64,000 nucleotides of DNA, taken from NCBI RefSeq assembly GCF_033568475.1, contig NC_133123.1, forward strand, positions 5,952,001 through 6,016,000, given 5' to 3'. Under the pieces are notes generated by a model. That model made no database searches, was not told where the DNA came from, and was given only the letters and a program-made list of their open reading frames with translations. A program made the position numbers and the translations under genes. This document shows positions 35,537 to 48,199 of the stretch, piece after piece (within the stretch, counting starts at the first letter, position 1; every line of letters starts with the position of its first letter). Source of the DNA: Henckelia pumila (lineage: Eukaryota > Streptophyta > Magnoliopsida > Lamiales > Gesneriaceae).

Positions 35537-37637
35537 TTAGTTTGCATCGTAGCGCAACGCAAAGGTAGGGGTCGGGAGAGATTTCGACTCTGTCACTGCA
35601 GAATAGAGAAAAGTCATCTGTTAGCTGCAACCACACAAAACTCAGTAACTCACAAATAGAAATGTGGCAAAGAAAAAAAACACGGTTACCTTCTATTTCA
35701 TGCTGCATCCAATCCTGGGAACAAACCAAAGCTTGCAAACTATCTGGCTTGAGTGGACTCCAGCAGTGATTAAGGGCCCTGTCCCGAAAATCAAATAGAG
35801 ACTCAAGGGATACTTTCGAGATCGGAATCCCTAAAATGTTGCGCGCCATCATGGACAGCACAGGATATCTTGGTTCATGAACCTTCCACCAATTCAATAT
35901 ACTGAAATCCGCACTTCGTGGGAAGAGTGGTTCCTCCAAATACTTGTCTAGGTCAGATTTTATGTTTTGGTTAACGGAATTTTCATGCAGGAATCGGTCA
36001 AAGCCAGTAAGTCTATCCTTAACAGCACTACCACTCGTTTCTGAATTTGAACATTGACCATGAGCCGCTAATGGGCTGTAGATAGCATGACCATTGTACA
36101 AAGCTTTGATACAATTTGAAACAATATCTATGCAATCTAGAGCAGTATCACCATAAATTTGTGGATAGTAGTACTCCACTAATTTCATTTTGAACCTGGG
36201 ATCTAAGATGGCTGCAATGGCCATAATCAAGCTGCATTTCTTCCAATATTCGTCAAACTTTGTTTTCAGTTTCAATGCTAAACTGCTAACGAAATCATCT
36301 GGCTTCTGGCACCACTCGATCAGTTGCAGATGAATGTCACAAATCTCAGCAAAGTATGAATTAGCAGTGGAATGCTTGCCTCCTGCAAAGACATTGGAAA
36401 CTTCATGAAAGAACTTCAAGATACTAGTGATAGCTCGCAGTCTGTCCCAATCTAAACAAGATGGGAATATTGAGAAGCCAGGGTCATGTTCTTGCAATTG
36501 AGACAGTGCTTCTTTGTACTCTAAAGCAGTTTCAAGCATTAAATAAGTCGAGTTCCATTGAAATGGATTATCAAGAGATAAGAGTTGCTGGCAATTAGTC
36601 CCAACTATCTGAACCATCTCTTCAAACTTTTCTCTAGTGGCTTGACAATTTTGAACAAATCGTATAGCTTCACGAACTTTGTCACTGATCTCTTGTGATG
36701 TTCGAAGTACATCTTGGACCAACAACTTAACGGTATTTGCTGCACAGCGTACATCAAATAATTGGCCCTCACACATCAGGAACTTGTGCTGGCTGAGTTG
36801 GTCTCTGATTCTATGGACAATCCTGTCATAGGTGGAACAGTTTTCAACAGTCAATGAGAACAACTTTCTATCAATATCCCAGCTCCTAAGATTTGTCATG
36901 ATAACCTCTGAAAGCAAGTCTTCTGCTTGAGAGGGATCAATGGCTAAAAAATTCAAAACCTTCTTCTTTAGTTCCCAAGAATCATCGATAAAATGTGCTA
37001 TCAAACTCAGATACTCTGTATCTCCATTAGAAGTCCATCTCTCAGCACTAAGGCTGACTTTGCCAGGCAGTTTATCAAGCTCCTCATATACTCTCTGTTT
37101 CTCTTTTCTGTAGATCTCCATACAGTCAGCCTGAACTCTATCAACAGTCACAAGATCAAACAAGGGCTGAAGATTTCGAACGAATGTCTTGAAGCCTATG
37201 TCGTCAACCATGCCCAATGGATAACCATGCATAATGATCATGCGTGCAAGATCTGTCTGACTCTTCCTCTGATCAAGATTGAAATTTCCCATGCTCATAT
37301 TTCCACTTTTTAGCCCTTGTTCACGGGTGCTACTTGCAACAGTGACCATCTCATTCTTTATTTGAACAGGGTTGTACTTGGTAAGGGCAAGGGTGCTTTG
37401 CTTTCTCTTGCCCCTTGTCAAGTATTGAGTAATGTCATGGTTTGATCTTTTACAGCACCTAGTCAAATGATTTCTCAAATGAGATGTTCCACTGGTACTT
37501 GACCCGCTAAGTATTCTTTTACAGTGCCGACAGACGGCCATGTATGTTTCACCTCTTTTAACTCTATCAAAATCATTCCAGACAACGGATTTCAATCTAC
37601 TAGAGTTAACAATGACAGTTTCATCTGAGCCATCCAT
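35537..37637 (-). CDS. Domesticated hAT transposase, zinc finger BED RICESLEEPER/DAYSLEEPER type
   Basis: A host gene derived from a hAT transposase, likely a nuclear DNA-binding protein. Coding exons 37637-35690 and 35595-35537 (phase 1 joint) give 668 residues. The BED zinc finger (about 18-61) has C36, C39, H57 and C61. A central transposase-like region with LSAERWTSNGDTEYLSL follows, then a C-terminal hAT dimerisation domain (about 562-646) containing LNWWKVHEPRYPVLSMMARNI, where the usual ASES-type motif reads SLES. The last exon adds a tail, VTESKSLPTPTFALRYDAN, that resembles the tails of plant SLEEPER genes. A 5' UTR intron (38464-37679) is likely. No terminal inverted repeats flank it and the frame is long and clean, so domestication is much likelier than an active element. 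Confidence 0.85.
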
Positions 37638-38464
37638 TTGATTTAAATGTTATTCCTCCTCCGCAGGCTCAGACAAACCTGAAAACGTAAATTAAAAAAA
37701 TTATGACAAACTTAAAACAACCAAGAGCATATTTGTTCGGATCGTTTTCTTTCAGAAAGGCTAAAGGAAAAAGTGAAAGAAGTCAAAATAACAATACTCT
37801 AAAAGAAGAAAATTAATGCTGTTTACCGTCTTCAATTCTAGAATATAAATTTGGAAGTGACCAAAAACTCGTTCTTGGCCGGAAACTGTAATTTGTGCAT
37901 CAAAACTCCTATGGCTTAAGCAAAATCATATAAATATAAAACAGAAAAAAGGAGTAAAAGCCATAAAAAAAAACCACTGCAACAATCAGACCAGTTCAAC
38001 TTACACCGTGCTAAAATCCAGCAACGTTAAGAAAATTTGCTCCCATTTCGAACTAAGGACTTAACATTCGAAACAAAACGCCAATTTATACATGCACGGA
38101 TGCATTAATTCCAATCCATGTTCAAAAATTCGGAGTTAAAATTTAATGACGGAATAATTGATTAAAAAACCCACAAAAAAAAAAGGCCAGCCCATGTCCT
38201 GTTTGCTGAAAAAACCCGAACTTTGATGGTATAAGAAACCGACCCGATGAATTAATGAACTCTTCGGGTTAATCCGGAAATTACTCACAAAACCCTAACA
38301 CCGGATTGATCCATACCCGTTCAACGTCATTCGATCCTCAATAGTATTATTTTATCATTGAACCGAAAACATAACAAATATCACTATTCGAACTTCAGAT
38401 AATATCCATATCACCCAAACCACACATGGCTTCATTGCAGATGCTGAGAAAGGAACAAACTTAC

Positions 38465-38525
38465 AGAGAACCGGAGTGAAATCGATAATCGCAGCGAGAA
38501 CTAGGGTTTCTCCAGCGGAATGCTC
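38465..38525 (-). promoter_or_regulatory. 5' UTR exon of the SLEEPER-type gene with a telo-box-like motif
   Basis: Minus-strand sequence with GAAACCCTAG is followed by a good donor (CTCT|GTAAG) that can splice to an acceptor at 37680-37679, just ahead of the start codon. AAACCCTA motifs near transcription starts are common in plant housekeeping genes. Confidence 0.45.
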
Positions 38526-40457
38526 AATCCATATATGCGGATACAAAATCTTTTCTTTTTCCTTTTTTTACGAAGAACACAAAAATCTTTTTTGGGCTAA
38601 ATTTGGTTGGGAGATTGAAATGGAAAATTTAAGAAGAGCTGAGTTGATTTAGGGAAATTATTTCTCTGCCAAGGCGCCAACCCGATTGAGTTCGTAGTCA
38701 GTGGGCTACTCTTTTGGGCTGGGTTTGGGCTTGATCGTTTCATCCACACTTTTAGGCCCAGTCCGAGCCCACTCTATAGGTGGTTTGGTAATCCATTTTA
38801 TTCCAGGAATATTAAGTTTAATTAATTAATTAAGGAGAATACAAACATCATTACTTTATTAGTTAATTAAGAGGGTGTTTGGCTAAATTTATTAAAAAGA
38901 GCTTATTAGTTCTTAGAGCTTAAAAGCTATTTTACGAGCTTATAAGATGTTAGAACTTATTTTAAAAATAAGTTGTTAAAGTGTTTGGGTAAACTTATTT
39001 TAAACAACTTAAACAGCTTATTAGTTCTTAGAGCTTAAAAGCTATTTTACGAGCTTATAAGATGTTAGAACTTATTTTAAAAATAAGTTGTTAAAGTGTT
39101 TGGGTAAACTTATTTTAAACAACTTAAAGATATATTTTTGGTATTATAAGATCTTTTTATTGTCAAAATTACCAAAAAGAGTATAATTCTATGAAAATAA
39201 TATTTTGAGTTATATATATACGAAAATAGTTTTAGAATAAACCTATATTAAAAATAAAATTGTTTTAATATTATACTTTTAAAAAAATTTATGTGATTTG
39301 TAATTTTTTTAAAATAATATTTAATATATAATGAGTAGAGGATAAGATGAAGATTTATTAAAATATTTAAGGATATTTTAGAGAGATATAATATTAAAAT
39401 AAGATTTTTTTAAAAAAAAAATACCTCCTCCCTTATTTTTTTAAAAACAACTTATAAGCTATCAAACATCTTATTTTGACAGCTTATAAGTTTTTTTAAA
39501 AAAAAATTTATCAAACACATTTTTAAAGCTTAAAAGCTCTAAAACAGCTTATAAGCTGTTTGAAAGAGCTTTTAAGCTATGTTAAACACCCTCTAAAACA
39601 TTACTAAAATAAAATATTTAATAATATTATAATTAGAGTAAGGATTAATGAAAGTAAATCGCCCCCACCTAGGTATGATGAGTCGATGACAATTAGCATC
39701 CACCGACGCAAGACCTTTAAGTTAGGTTAGGTTAAAAGGGAGCTTGACTAAATCAGCATGCCTTAATTAATTTAATGATGGAAACATCAAGCAAAGTCTT
39801 GTCGATGGCTTATTATAGTCAATCGGACAAAAAGATCAAAAAACGAAGACGAAATATCGAGCTTGAAATTCAGTTATGATAAATATCTTCCATAGCTCGA
39901 AGCAAAGACTCAAGCATGTGGTCAAATTTTCTTACACAATATACAATACGTGAAATGTCTAAGAATACACATTAACTTTTCGAACAATATCAGTATCCAA
40001 GTTTATTAAGATCAAAATTAAATTGTGGTCCGGTACCCCCATTAATTAGAATATCAAGTTTTCAGGCTCGAGACAAATAATACATGCGACGCATTAATAT
40101 ATTTGGTAATATATCTCTCATTCGAGATTTTGCATTAAAAGGTAACGATAAGAAATCTTTATTTTCATGAAGAAGAATTATAGTCGTCTATCGTGCGTGG
40201 TGGGGTGGGTTTGGGCGTGTGTGGTTCTTTATTTTTAGATTTAATATCCCTTTCTTTTTATCACCCTTTCTACCACATAAATTGCTCTTGGGGAATGACA
40301 TATACTTTACTTCATAGCATTAAATTCCAAACCCAATAGCTAGGCTGTACAAAACCAAAGGCTTAGAATATATTGCAAGTCCAGAATTTAAATCCTATAT
40401 TTCACCGAAGAAAACAGTTCATTGTTTTGGAGTAGTGAAGAAAACAAGAATTTGGAT
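38526..40457. other. Interval between the SLEEPER-type gene and HVA22
   Basis: The two genes diverge, so both promoters lie here. It holds one complete MITE (38871-39593). The rest is AT-rich with no gene recognised. Confidence 0.5.
38871..39593. mobile_element. PIF/Harbinger-like MITE with an internal tandem duplication
   Basis: A 723-bp element starting GAGGGTGTTTGGC and ending GTTAAACACCCTC, flanked by TAA at 38868-38870 and 39594-39596. The interior is dominated by AGCTTATAAG-type repeats in both orientations. It contains a nearly identical tandem duplication with a period of about 117 bp (units near 38899 and 39016). A decayed relative lies at about 3195-3440. Confidence 0.8.
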
Positions 40458-41410
40458 ATGGGTTTTCTCGGGACAATCGCAAGGAATTTGGATACACTTG
40501 CTGGGTATATTTTTTTTAATCATTAATTCATGCCTTAAAGAACGTTAATTTTTTTTTCATTCTTTTGTGGTGTGTTCGTTCGTTTAGAGAATGTAGCAAA
40601 TCATTTTTTTTGTTTTGTAAAATTTCTCCCACTCCTAGTTTACAAATGTAAACGTGTTGATATAATAGTTAACAGCAACTTTACTTTGTTTTGATTGTGA
40701 AACAGACCTGGAGTGATGCTGTTATATCCCCTGTAAGATCCTACAATACATGTAATTTTTTTTATGTTTATTTGGTTCAAAGATTGATGAAATAATATGA
40801 ATGCCAAAATTTCAATGGATCAACAGATATGCATCCATGAGAGCAATTGAGAGCCCTTCAACACTAGATGATCAGCAATGGTTGACATACTGGGTTCTGT
40901 ACTCGTTCATAACGCTGTTCGAGCTTTCTTGCTGGAAGATACTTGAATGGTAATTCGTGTTATCGTTTCTGTCACATAACCATTTAACTTACTAGCGTTT
41001 ATAGGTCGATAAAGGGTCGCGAACATACAAAAAGTCAACTTAAAATGCATGTTGAATGTGCACACAGGATTCCGATATGGCCATATACCAAACTGCTATT
41101 TTGTTTGTGGCTGGTGCTGCCAGTATTCAATGGTGCAGCTTATATATATGAGAATTTTGTGAGGAAGTATGTGAATATTGGGACTGTCAGCTCGAATTAT
41201 CCCGAGGGACAGAGGAAGGTTCTACTGATGATGAGTCCTGATGCAAGAAAGTCTGTTGAAAGATACATCGAGAGATACGGGCCGGAAGCCTTTGATAGAG
41301 TAATCAAAGCGGTAAGAAAGTAATCGAATGATAGCCCCAACCCCAAGCAAAAACACCAGATGATTCGATTATTTTTGTTGCAGGCTGAGAAAGAAGCAGG
41401 GAAACGCTGA
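40458..41410 (+). CDS. HVA22: HVA22-like protein (TB2/DP1/HVA22 family)
   Basis: A small ER-shaping protein, the plant relative of yeast Yop1 and human REEP5; several plant members are induced by ABA and stress. Five exons (40458-40504, 40706-40732, 40827-40949, 41068-41311, 41384-41410) with GT-AG introns in consistent phase give 155 residues. The core is the family signature LYASMRAIESPSTLDDQQWL, then TYWVLYSFITLFE, then WIPIWPYTKLLFCLWLVLP and FNGAAYIYENFVR. It has paired hydrophobic hairpins (about 18-63 and 66-95) and a soluble C-terminus. The N-terminus and length are normal for HVA22a/c-like members. The exact paralogue is not determined. Very short first, second and last exons explain why only one exon forms a long open frame. 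Confidence 0.92.
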
Positions 41411-42939
41411 TGCATGGAACATATATCAACTGATCATAGAAAGCCAGAGCATGGGGTGAAGGATACAGGAGAGTAGATCATCAATAAGTATAATGCTTGT
41501 AAATTTTTCGGATTGGAATTTAAGTTATATCATACAAGGATCTTAAATAAAACCAGTACCTATATCTAACTTTGATGGAACCAAGTAATAGAACAGAGGA
41601 CAAAGTATGTGATTTTTAGCTGCTGTTTTCATTGAATCATTCTCCTTTTGAACATAATGGTTATCTTTCTGTCATGGTGTTTCATAATTTAAATTTCTAC
41701 AGAAAGGCTGAAAAGTCAAAAGAGGATTCTTGGCTTTTGATATAAATCAATTGCTAACAAACAATTCGTGCACAATGGATAGAAATAAACGGGAAATTTC
41801 AAGTTACCCTTAGGATAATATCATAATTATGCATCTAATGGTGGATATTTAATAAAAGGCGTGTGGGGTTTGATGCTGAAAAATCAATGAGATCCCATAT
41901 GTATTGATAGATGTCCGTCGTAAGATGAAGTCTTAGGATACCACAAGGGTGGCATCTCATTACCCAAAATAAACTGTGTTATTGAGTTCACAGATGCCAG
42001 AAATAGTTATCCATGAAAACAGATGTTAGCATTTATTTTTGTTCTCCTTCCTCGTATCAAATTTTTCTTCTTCCCTACATCTCTCCAGACTCCACATGAT
42101 AATTAATTAATTTTAACTAAACTTTTCATCGTTTCTCAGAAGCACTCTATTAGTATATCTAATATATGTTATTTTAAAATTTTAAATAACTTATCCAACC
42201 ATTTTTTGCAAGATTTGACACGTAACAATTTACCAAAAACCATACTTCCCTTGAAAGTCTACTCCCCAGGCAAAACCAATCATCGTGATTACCTTTTTTT
42301 CCTCTGGAATTGAAGATTCCGTTTCTGATGTGTGGATTCTAATGACAATGTTAAGTTTTTACCTGAATAAAATGATCTAGGTTGCAGTAAACAAATTGAC
42401 AGAAAGTTAGGCGCCAAGACTTTTATATATGTCCAGGAGCCTGTTATATTAAGACATATCTTCTTTCTTTGTGTCACACAATCCCCATCAGCAACTATAC
42501 TTGCACGATAATCCGCATACGACCAGTTATTCTCAGGACAGGATAAATATGCAACAATGCATGGGATATATAACACCATCAGACTAGAACAAGGTGGAGT
42601 GGCATATCATACCTGCGTGGTACGATTTCGACGATGAGGTTAGAGGTTCATATCTGCGTGTCTATTCGACGAACTGTAATGTTTTTTTCAAATTGCAAGG
42701 AGTGATACATCAAACCGGAGTGTATATGGCAACCGCATGATCCCATTGTTGAGGCTTGAGATCATATCTGCTTGTATATTCAACAAACTACTGTCTTCCA
42801 AATATACTTGCACATTTAGCAAATGGCAAGGTACATAGTTCATAAATTTCAGCTTTGAGGAAATCACAAGCCACATGTACATACAAATTGTTACTTCTAG
42901 CTGATGATAAAAGGGAGCATTCCTCGAGCATTGCAAGAA

Positions 42940-42972
<33 letters not shown>

Positions 42973-43518
42973 GAAAGAAGTAATATGATCAGTTTCGACA
43001 AATATGATCGGAACAGTACTAAAAAATGTAGATTTTCACACTCCAAAAAACTGAAATCTGCTGTTGTTGCCGCAAGGGGACCGCTTTGATACAAATGTTG
43101 GAAATCTTCAGTATATGCTTGTTCCAGTTGTCAGCCTAGCATTACATGAACTTGAAAATTGCAATTTCACTGAAGAATAATTCTCACCACTTCCTAATTT
43201 TTTCAAAAAAAAAAAAACATTTGGCTAAGTGGCTTTATCAATATCTTAAATCGTTTTCGAATCTAATACTCATAGGCTTCGATGGGACATTGAAAATGTT
43301 ACTGAAATCCTAAACTAGGGATCTTTTGGGGAGTAAAGGAAAATTTTGGCACAGCTAAAGTTGCCTTTATGGCTTTCTTGTTGTGATAGAATCCTCTAGT
43401 GTCAATTCTTACTAGATCCTTTATCCAGTATTCTTTTCGTTGCAATATATTTTTTGGCCAGCAGATCCGTCCACGCATGGGATGGCAATAAGCTTTAGGT
43501 TAAGAGACGCTGAAAAAA
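41411..43518. other. Interval between HVA22 and the EMF1/HAP8-like gene
   Basis: The genes converge here; 3' UTRs lie at both edges. It contains a 31-base G homopolymer (42940-42970). No other gene or repeat is supported. Confidence 0.5.
42940..42970 (+). repeat. Poly-G homopolymer
   Basis: An uninterrupted run of 31 G. The reverse reads as a proline run in a spurious frame. Homopolymers this long are prone to length error in assembly. Confidence 0.9.
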
Positions 43519-46500
43519 TCAATCCAATAGATTAGTTCCAAGCATTGCAAGTGAATGGTGTCCACCGCCAAAAGTACAGTTTGAGTGACAGTATCTGAAA
43601 AATCTTCCCTCCTCTAAAACATCAACAAAGAATGGGGTTGGATTCAAAGAAGAACTTTGAGTCTGAGTAGATAGGGCTTCACCTTCAATATCCGGGTGCA
43701 TGAAAGGAAATCTGACAGCTGATTTAGGACTGTGAAGCCAATTCTGGTTGTTTTTCAGTTCATTGGCCCTACATATCACAATGGGGTGTGAGTCCTGAAG
43801 AGCAGGTATTGGTGTGGGTAGCTCAAGGCTGAATATCTTAGATTCGCATGGATTCGTCAAGGCTTCTGCGAATACAGGTTTACTTCTGTTTACTGCAAAC
43901 GAAGCATCTGGAGAGACAGTACCATATAAAGTCTGGACAGGAAAATTATTCTTGTGCATTGTAGTTTGACCATGAAGCTGAGGGAGAGAATGCATACTTT
44001 CTGAACTGAATTTCATTTCTGATGGACAGGTCAAAGTGTCTCTGAGTTCTCCTAATCTTCCACCAACTATAAATTCTTTACCCATCAAACGAACTGTTGA
44101 AATAACCTTCTCATTTCCTGGAAACTTCTGGAAATCTAATTCACAATTTCCTTTCCCATTACTTTGACATTTAGAAAAATCAAAATTTGACGGAACACCA
44201 AGAGATTTTGCTTTTAGATTGTCCTGAAAAGGACACAAGTTCAACTGATCCACTGATGTCCTACAATCCCAGTTTCTGCAGTCTGGATTATTACCCAAGC
44301 ATTTTGACATGACATTGCTAGGTGTAGATAAACTGGGGGAAGGATCTGCAGTCGTGCTTGAATTCATCTGACAAAAGTCCCAGTCAACACTTGAATTTAA
44401 TTTGATCAACTCTCCTTGTAAGGTCAGAGGCAATCCTAAGAAACTTTCAGTTACGCCATATATGCCTCTTTTTTCACAAAGATATCCTCGTTGGTTCCCA
44501 TAAGTCGAGGCACATAAAGAATGCATATATTCCATTGGAGAAATGGTAGGAAATGTTTGATACAGAGAAGGATGGGAAAATAAATTTTCCATCTTGCTTT
44601 GAGATGAAACTTGAGGAATATAGTTGACTCCTCCCCTATTATACAGATAAGGAACTGAAGGCTTTTTATATGCATCCAAATAATCCTCCAAACACAACGA
44701 ATGGAATCTTGCACCAGAACTCCGTAAATCTTCAACCAGGCTCCCACAGTTAGGATTCGATGGATCACACATCATCTTGATATTTTGAGTGTGACAACAC
44801 TCCAGAGGCCTGCAAAAGAATCCAGGAGGATAGGCATGCACTGGAATTTGAGGTGCTTCTTTGAGGCCACTTTCAAACAAATATCTTTTTAAGTCGTGCA
44901 ATGTGTTTTGTTCTGATGTTGCAGACCCGCTAAAAAATTCATCCATTTTGTGCTGCTTTAAGTAGTTAGTTGTATCGATCGAACACCAATGGAAAGTTGA
45001 TGGCTCCTTACATGAATGTCCAATGCTAATCTCCTTCTGTATTCTGTTGGATAGTTCCTCATTTCCACTGGTTTCCCCAAAACTTGAATCATTTTCTATC
45101 CCCTGAACATCATCTCCACAAAAAGAAGCAGCAACATCATCCATATCTGAACCATTTAATATTGGCACCTTCAAACATTCTACAGAAAGCAATGATTTTC
45201 TCGCCAATTTAATCATGTCATCCTTTTTGGAGAAAGTAACGTGTTTGTTTTCTTTTTGTTTTCCACGATTATTCAATTGAAGAGGCTCCTGCAAGATATT
45301 TTTTGCTGAATTCTGAACCGAAATTATTTTCGAGTGATTCTTTAAAATACCACGCAGAGGAAGTATTTGGTGGTGGTTCTCCGACATAAACTTATAAGCT
45401 TTATGAGACTTGGTCTTCTCATCTGCATCTAAATCACGCGGTCTTGACTTTCTCTTCTGGATCGAAACACGATCATGTATACCATATTCTGACTCCGTAT
45501 TGTATAATGGAATTAAATTTCCATTAGCATTATCTTGAGTTCGCGATTTGAGCTTTAAACTTTTTTCCTGCCAAGGTTTGGAAAAGATTGAAAACAGAAG
45601 GAGAATCTATCACAGGCAGTGGCAATAGAATAAAATATATTCCCAGTAAAAGGTTATATGGATAAGAAATTATTATCATGATTAAATTAAGAGAGAACAT
45701 TTGTGATTATAACTAAGTAAAACATTATAACCGACACAAAATGCTATTAACCTACAAGTTCTCCATAAAATAAAGGTTGTAGGATCTTAAAGAAAATAAA
45801 ATCTTTTTCAAACAAAGAAAAAAAGTTAACGCTATTTAGTCCATAATTATAAGCTGTGTTGACTTTGTTACATTTTACGCTTAACAAAAATTCTAAAAGT
45901 TATATAATACTACACTCAACACACAACGACGGAAGGTAAGTATGAAGTGAAGATGAGTTGAGAAGGAAGCCAAAATATGGATTTAGCTTCATCAGGAAAA
46001 AAAATCTAAAAACTAGTGATATCTTATGTAACTGATCAACTGAAAAGAAATAGACTACACCAAAAAAAATATTGCTGAAAAATGTTATTAGTGATATAGT
46101 TTCTTTCTTTGCAATTACAAAACCTTTAATTATGTTTAAGGGAAATATAACAGGTGAATAGCTTATGATTTAGTTTCGATAGCCGTCTTTTTAGGCATAC
46201 ATTCGTGACAATAAGGTTGCTTTCGCGTTGAAGGATTTGAAATACGATGATTCTCAATTTCATATAATAAATACATTCTAGTTGTCTGAATGACTCTTAA
46301 ACTTAAGGATTTCAAATCCTTTATCTACAATTTTATGCTACATTTCAACTTCAAAAACCCTATTTCATTCCAGTAGTCCTCCCAAGGTTAGAGCAAATAT
46401 GCTGTAACAAATAAGCCTAGAATTGAGTATTCCATCTATCCCCGCAAAAAGGAGAGTGACAGTTTACTTAATAGCTGATTGATCCCAAGTCTACACATTG

Positions 46501-47874
46501 GTGTAGATGAGGATAAATCTGTGGCATTGTGCTGAAATATGCGTCGTCTCAAATTGCAATCATGAAAACTGTCAGATTAATAAAATAGACCGATATTAAG
46601 ATACACCAAAATATCAAGACAATGATTGTTCATGAGAAACTTATGAATTTACTGTAGACGAAACAACGTGATTGATTTAGAACACTTTCTAGCTACCTCA
46701 TAAAAAATATCTATGATAACCGTACTCCACATGCTGGGGCACCATCCCTCTTCCCTAGGTTGCTCATATCTCCCTAACACGAGAATCCCATCTAATTTCT
46801 GGGTTTTTAAACTTTCATATCTTTTGTATCGAATCTCATAGCAGCAAGTACAATAACAAAACTATGGCTCACATCTTTAAAGGTAAGCTACCAGCCTACC
46901 AGTATCTTCACCGATATTGATTCTATTTTATAATACAAGTAATAATAATGTGGTACCGTATTCTGGTTGAATCGTACCAAAAATGAGCATTCATGTTTCA
47001 ACAACTAGATTAGAATCCAAAAGACCGTAAATACCCCCAATATTTTATGCTAAAGTAGTAAAGTTAATCATCATTCCTCAAGATTTCCTCGATATTTCAT
47101 GATGGTAATAAACATTAAATTAAACCTGAAATATGAGTATGTGTAAGAAACATAGAAGAAAACCAAAATCACTAACCTTGTTTGGAACTAAGATATCCAT
47201 TTCGTTATATCCTCTCCTCATCTTGCTCTTGAAGTTGTCCCTTGCTTTCTTCGTATTATTCAGCTTCCTCAACACGGTCTCCTTATTTTTCTTCTTTTCC
47301 TTGCTCTTTTCATTCCTTTTCCCTTTGAGGCCCCACTTGGAATTAGCGGAAAACCCATCTAATTCTTGATCATAATTATCTTTCTCCTCACCGCGAGTAA
47401 TCACCGTTTTCACGGGGAGCGGCGCCGCAGCAAAAATCTCCACAATTGACCTCTTCTTGGGAGCCTTTACTACTCCAACACCTTCAACATCCATATCAGA
47501 TTCCTCCACATCCTCTACGCCTCTCAAAGAGGTTTCTCCTTTTCCTTCAACCCTTTTCTTCTTCTTTTTTGAGCTTCCGACATCAATAGCCATTGATGAA
47601 CGCGAATATTCGAGCTCATCAACCCACCAAGAGAATTTCTTGACTGTGATCGGAGGAAGGAATGAATCTACAGTTCGTTCAGTGGGAAAGGCATCAAAGG
47701 GCCAACTTTTTACCATGTCAACACTTCTCATCCTCGATGCATATTCTCTGCAGACAAACAATTACCCAGCACAAAATAAAACGCTTATCGAAAAAACACA
47801 CGTCGTATCGGCAAAAAAAAATCTTAAAGATGGCATCTTTTTGCTACTCACCGGATAGAAAAACCCTCCTGCAT
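43519..47874 (-). CDS. EMF1/HAPLESS8-like plant nuclear protein
   Basis: Three coding exons (47874-47852, 47747-47177, 45567-43519) with GT-AG introns in phases 2 and 0 give 880 residues. The N-terminus has SIREYASRMRSVD, SWPF (22-25), then LPPITVKKFSWW (38-49). This CWPF...LPP..V.KFRWW pattern is shared, as I recall it, by EMBRYONIC FLOWER 1 and the HAPLESS8 family. Lys-rich runs (for example SSKKKKKR) suggest nuclear import. Other conserved-looking pieces are KRSIVEIFAAAP, LRGILKNHSK (269-278) and TVRLMGKEF (from 689), the last also reminiscent of EMF1-like proteins. The rest is low in motif content and probably disordered. Start: an upstream in-frame stop precedes a possible acceptor (CTAG, about 47905), so a longer N-terminus (VKEALDAE) from an upstream exon cannot be excluded. 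Intron 2 is 1.6 kb. Confidence 0.72.
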
Positions 47875-48199
47875 CTCGGCGTCCAAAGCTTCCTTCACCT
47901 AGTGCGAGAAAGGAGCATAAAACCACGCAATAACGCAAATGTAAACCACACGGAAGCTACAGCTTGTAACGAAAGCAAAATTAAGAGTTAAAAAAACAAA
48001 CAAGAAACAGAAAAAGCACTGCCGCACAGAAAGGATTACAAACTTCCCGATAGACCCATGAATTTTACAAGGAAAAATCACAGCCAGAAAAAGAGATGCG
48101 AATCACAAAAGAGAGAGAGAACAGTACTAATAACTTGGGGAGAAGGAATGGCATGTAAGATGGGGAATTCTTTATGCGTTTTCCCGCTTGAAAAGGAGC

